Both the position numbers and the translations under genes were made by a program. Shown piece after piece: positions 8,150 through 11,507 of a stretch of 11,507 nucleotides of DNA; the stretch's first letter is position 1, and each line of letters opens with the position of its first letter. The notes beneath the pieces were generated by a model, which was not told where the DNA came from, did no database searches, and saw only the letters and a list, made by a program, of their open reading frames with translations. The stretch covers positions 1-11,507 of the forward strand of contig PITI01000503.1 in NCBI GenBank assembly GCA_004325065.1, read 5' to 3'. This stretch comes from Hamiltosporidium magnivora (lineage: Eukaryota > Microsporidia > Dubosqiidae).

Positions 8150-9598
8150 ATTATAAATATTAAAAAAAGCATGCATATGGTATAAACCACAAGAATTATT
8201 AACAGAATAAATATTTAAAAGAAATCACGTATTTTACTTAAACTTTTGCCTTTCGCGGATGATATACAAATAAAAAACTTAATGTTTTAACAGTACAAGG
8301 TTTTTTAGAGAATTCAATGATTTAATTGACAAATTAAAACGAGGCAACTGAAAATTTTATAAAATAACACTTTTTCTAGATTGTATGCCAAAAAAAAGTT
8401 TAATAATATGCTGAGTATAATTATGCATATAAATAGTGTTCCATACAGAGAATTATATGCAAAATCAGAAAAAGTTAATTTGAAATAATACATATTGTCA
8501 TATGATAAATTTATTCTAATTATTTTTAAATACAGATAAAGCAGGCAAACAATTCATGATATTTGCCACCAAATCATATTCATCATTTAAATTTATTACA
8601 TTTGGAGTTTTTTGATTTTTGTATTTTCACTATTTATTTTTTTAAAAAATGAATTATTTCAATCTGCTCATTTCCAAGAAAAATACTTCGCATGCTTTTG
8701 TATCAAACCTGACGTTGATATATTTATGAAATATATTTATAATATGTATTTGAGGAGTTGATTCATTTCAAGATTTCTTTTTTTGGTTAAAATTTAACTA
8801 TCGAATATATATCAGATTTATAGAAAAAAAATGACACAACAAAGTTAATATAAGATATAATCACCAGGTTATTAGAGTAAAGGCTATAATCAAAGAAGAA
8901 AGATTTTATTTGTAATCAGTAACGATGAACACAACTAGTACGATGTAGAAATTAAAATTACTACCAATTCAACATGTTCATATCAATACTTGTTATCTCT
9001 TCTATATTAGTTTATAAATTTTAAGATTTGAATTATATTTTATAAACATAAATTGATCATATTACAAATTTATCAGAATAATCAAAATTGAAAGACGAAT
9101 TAACTTTATTTACAATATCGTTATTCGATCGTTTAGAATATATCTGCTTATGTCACATTAGATTCAAACTAATCTATCAAAAGATTCATATAAACTTGAT
9201 TTTTTAATAATATTGATATGTATATATCATGACGTATTTTCGAGCATCAAAGAAATTTATGTTAATTTATATTTTCTTCCAGGTTAAATCTCAAGGTTTT
9301 TTCATATTAAAACAAATCTAATGTTTCATTTTCAGGAGTTCGCAGTATTTGAAACAATAATTCTTTTGTCGAATGACAGCAGTAATTTTTATTCGTTGTT
9401 TCTAAATAATAATAATAGTTAGTGTTTCATAAACCACTATTGTCTAACAATAATGAATCAAAGCATTCATCTAACCCAGCCTGTTCATCTCCAATCAAAA
9501 CTACGGTTTCTATTTTAAAAATATTAAAATTATACAAAAGAAATGCGTAATAAAGCAATCCAAATTATAATATTTTCTACGTAACAACCTATTTCCAT
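8150..9598 (-). pseudogene. Old, heavily decayed paralogue of the LRR-like secreted protein gene
   Basis: This minus-strand relic lines up with the gene at 1-1554 from end to end. Matching points include attacaaatttatc at 974 and 9061, cagataaa at 422 and 8533, and the signal-peptide end FKIE at about 1443 and 9519. The offset drifts smoothly (about 8155, 8111, 8087, 8076), as expected of one colinear copy with small indels. At protein level, FKIETVVLIGDEQAGLDECF (from 9519) matches FKIEISSLNEDENIRHDL of the better copy, and LLYYAFLLYNFNIFKIE keeps the hydrophobic leader. A start may have been the ATG at 9598 or a lost one near 9579. Later parts keep an LRR-like SIKSLNSLKNLVLLKH at about 8283-8330. 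Stops and frameshifts are numerous throughout. It is far older as a pseudogene than the left copy and is no longer able to give the protein. Confidence 0.7.
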
Positions 9599-9883
9599 TT
9601 TACTTTCATAAATATAAAATTTGTTTTCATCATATAAAACACAAGACAACAACTTTTATTTATCAGAAACTATAACGACTTTACGCTTTTAATAATTGAA
9701 AACATTTTATTTTTACTTTCTTATGAAAAAAGGTAAATTTTTTAGTCAAAATCAATTCTTCTACTAAAGTTAAATTATACCAATTTTATATTGCTTTATC
9801 TTCTTATTTTTATATATTTAAAGCAAACACAATAATTCTTTACAAAGAGATATATTGCGCCTTTAAGTTACTTACATTAAATA
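9599..9883. other. Spacer, nothing recognised
   Basis: The stretch is upstream of the old LRR-like relic. It shows no reading frame, RNA gene or clear repeat, and grades into the following 8-bp array. Confidence 0.4.
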
Positions 9884-10212
9884 CTTAAAATCCTACAATC
9901 TAATAATCTTAAAATCCTATAATCTCATATTATATACTTATATATTTATAACCTTTATAATCTCATAATATTACAATCCTAAAAGCTCATATTATATACT
10001 TATATACCTTTATAATCTTATAATCTTATAATCTCATAATTTCCCAATCTTAAAATCTGATATTATATACTTACAATCTTATATACTTACAACCTTCTAA
10101 TCTTCTAATCTTATACTCTCATATTCAATATACTCTCATATTCAATATAATCTCATATTCAACATAATCTTACAATCTTATAGTATAATCTCATAATCTT
10201 ACAATCTTATAT
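9884..10212. repeat. Low-complexity array built on 8-bp units (aatcttat / aatctcat)
   Basis: The sequence can be read largely in octamers such as cttaaaat, cctataat, aatcttat, aatctcat, aatcttac and cttctaat, with occasional slips. Longer repeats sit on top. The block ctcatattatatacttatata occurs at 9924-9944 and 9986-10006, with a variant from 10057 (spacing 62 and 71). A 17-bp unit is tandem three times at 10114-10164. C is almost confined to this strand, with very little G. Confidence 0.8.
10114..10164. repeat. Three tandem copies of a 17-bp unit
   Basis: The unit tactctcatattcaata is exact in copies one (10114-10130) and two (10131-10147). Copy three (10148-10164) reads taatctcatattcaaca, differing at two positions. 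It lies inside the larger 8-bp array and looks like a recent local duplication. Confidence 0.88.
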
Positions 10213-10690
10213 TATATTGAATATAATTTATAATCTTAAAATATATTTTCACACAATTTTTAATCAAAATATCAGATTTATTTTATGTATAATCATGTTC
10301 TCTGTCATTAAAAGCACAAAAATATAGTTCTATTAGATTAAGAAAATCATCTCATATACCATTTTCTAGCTATACCTGGTTACAATATTTCAAGTAAATA
10401 TAAAATGCTTTGACTTTTTTAGATTTACATTTCTTAAAAATAAGATAAAAAACCTGTTTTGTCAGTATAAATTTAAATATAAAAACCTTTGAATTGCCTT
10501 AATTAATTAAGAGGAATCATCGTATAACCTCAACAATAAAATAAAAATTATTTGTATTTTGTATAATTTATAATCAGATTCTTTATATTTTGAAGTCAAA
10601 AAACATGTTCAAGATCTTTTATTCATAGGTTGGATATTTTTATATTTTATTAAATGTAAAAAGAATAATGATAAGAAATATGTGTATCAT
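10213..10690. other. Gene-free stretch between two arrays
   Basis: No reading frame of note, RNA gene or repeat can be supported here. The composition is A+T-rich but of higher complexity than the flanking arrays. Confidence 0.4.
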
Positions 10691-10828
10691 ATATTACTTA
10701 TCTAATACTTACTTATATACTTACTTATATATTTACTTACTTATCTATATACTTATCTATATACCTACTTATCTATATACTTACCTATGTACTTACTTAT
10801 ATCTTTACTTACTTACTTACCTATATAC
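10691..10828. repeat. Simple-sequence array of acttatat / acttatct / acttactt
   Basis: The stretch is made of 4- and 8-base steps: acttactt, atatactt, acttatat, atctatat, acctactt. On the plus strand this yields an open frame of Tyr, Leu, Ile and Thr only, which is a by-product of the repeat and not a gene. As in the two other arrays, steps of eight dominate. Confidence 0.82.
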
Positions 10829-11054
10829 ACAATTGAATATTTTTATATTTCCAAGTGTGCAAAGTACTAAATTAAACACAAGATTTATATAAATTCATAT
10901 TTTTAAAATGTTTTACTCTAAACACATATTCATTATAAAAACTCTCTTTCATATCTATAAAACAAGAATACTTAAACAAATGAAATCGGTTATAGATTTG
11001 TAAATAATGTTTTTATATTTTATTTTATATTAGTATCTTGTTTTATAAATTTAT
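10829..11054. other. Spacer, nothing recognised
   Basis: A+T-rich sequence with dense stops on both strands. It holds no RNA gene or regulatory motif I can support. Confidence 0.35.
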
Positions 11055-11168
11055 ATTTGTACATCATTCTATTTTTCTCTAATCACTTATATTATTTCTA
11101 GTATCAGACCTTTAAAGAAATATTTGTACATCTTTCTATTTTCCTTCTATACTTTTATATTATTTCTA
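11055..11168. repeat. Direct duplication of a 46-47 bp block
   Basis: The block beginning atttgtacatcattctattt (11055-11100) recurs as atttgtacatctttctattt (11122-11168). Both copies end in tatattatttcta. They differ at several sites in the middle and by one base in length, and 21 unrelated bases separate them. It is non-coding and lies downstream of the minus-strand gene at the right edge. Confidence 0.8.
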
Positions 11169-11340
11169 AAACAATTTTCCTATTTCAAATTCTAATATCA
11201 TTTATATCTAATTTAAGTTATTCTTTACAAATTATAAATATTTTTTAAATTCAATTTTTTTTTAGTTGTAACACAGAATAAAAGCTTTGTACAAACTCGT
11301 ATGTTTATATTATTTTCTTATATACTAATTTGGAATAAAA

Positions 11341-11346
11341 TTTATT
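11341..11346 (-). promoter_or_regulatory. Possible polyadenylation signal AATAAA
   Basis: On the minus strand this reads AATAAA, about 35 bases downstream of the stop codon of the gene at the right edge, the usual position for a eukaryotic poly(A) signal. In DNA this rich in A and T the hexamer is common by chance. Confidence 0.3.
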
Positions 11347-11381
11347 TTATAAAATTCTGGGTTAAAATATTTTTACCATTT

Positions 11382-11507
11382 TTATATGTTTTCTTCTACC
11401 TCTTTAACCACTGTTGTCTCTTCTTCCAAATCCGACTCTTCATTTATGTTATTGGTCGGTTCCTCTAAAGTGGTTCCTTCTTGTGAAATAAAGGGTGGTT
11501 TATTTTT
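11382..11507 (-). CDS. Acidic C-terminal end of a protein, 5' part beyond window
   Basis: Forty-one codons are open from the right edge to a TAA at 11382-11384, with no stop before the edge. The base composition here is clearly richer in G and C than the flanking DNA. The residues form an acidic, disordered-looking tail: SQEGTTLEEPTNN, then INEESDLEEETTVVKEVEEN before the final Ile. Eleven of the last 20 residues are Asp or Glu. Acidic tails of this kind occur on many nuclear, ribosomal and membrane proteins, so no function can be given from this piece. The frame is marked partial because the start lies outside the window. Confidence 0.72.
   Translation of the reverse strand, partial: KNKPPFISQEGTTLEEPTNNINEESDLEEETTVVKEVEENI

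Noticed and set aside
6888..10828. CRISPR array
   Set aside because: The repeats are contiguous short units without regular unique spacers, and the DNA looks eukaryotic.
10668..10892. 74-codon plus-strand frame rich in Tyr, Leu, Ile and Thr
   Set aside because: It is the translation of a simple-sequence array and carries no other coding signal.
1..11507. Complete transposon or retrotransposon
   Set aside because: I found no paired terminal repeats, target-site duplications or recognisable transposase, integrase or reverse-transcriptase motifs, although two relics are unidentified.

Overview
The window is very A+T-rich (roughly four-fifths A+T by eye) and has almost no intact genes. Bacterial DNA would be packed with genes, so this reads as gene-poor eukaryotic DNA. 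Short intronless frames, a signal-peptide protein with leucine-rich-repeat (LRR)-like sequence, and large A+T-rich spacers full of decayed genes fit a microsporidian with an expanded genome (a Hamiltosporidium- or Edhazardia-like type). That assignment is an inference; nothing here proves the species.

Layout. 1-1554 (minus): a recently broken gene for a secreted LRR-like protein. Its first 254 codons are intact; after that it has three frame changes and one in-frame stop, and it runs off the left edge. 1750-2095 (minus): a short relic resembling a histone-fold protein of the Dpb3/POLE4/NF-YC type. 2264-3510 (plus): a decayed gene of unknown family. 4125-4448 (minus): the only small complete gene, 107 codons, with an OB-fold-like pattern. 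4754-5960 (minus): a second large decayed gene of unknown family. 6888-7056: an array of 8-bp units. About 8150-9598 (minus): an old, heavily mutated paralogue of the LRR-like gene at the left edge, colinear with it over about 1.3 kb; it may continue left to about 7500. 9884-10212 and 10691-10828: two further low-complexity arrays, also in 8-bp steps. 11055-11168: a duplicated 46-47 bp block. 11382-11507 (minus): the acidic C-terminal end of a gene entering from the right.

The main story is gene decay. Four or five coding sequences are at different stages of loss, from one broken by a few lesions to ones visible only as patchy reading frames. I see no operon, RNA gene, CRISPR array or complete transposon, and no evidence of a novel multi-gene system. 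The points that most deserve checking are the LRR paralogue pair, the histone-fold relic, the OB-fold-like small protein, and the 8-bp period shared by three arrays.
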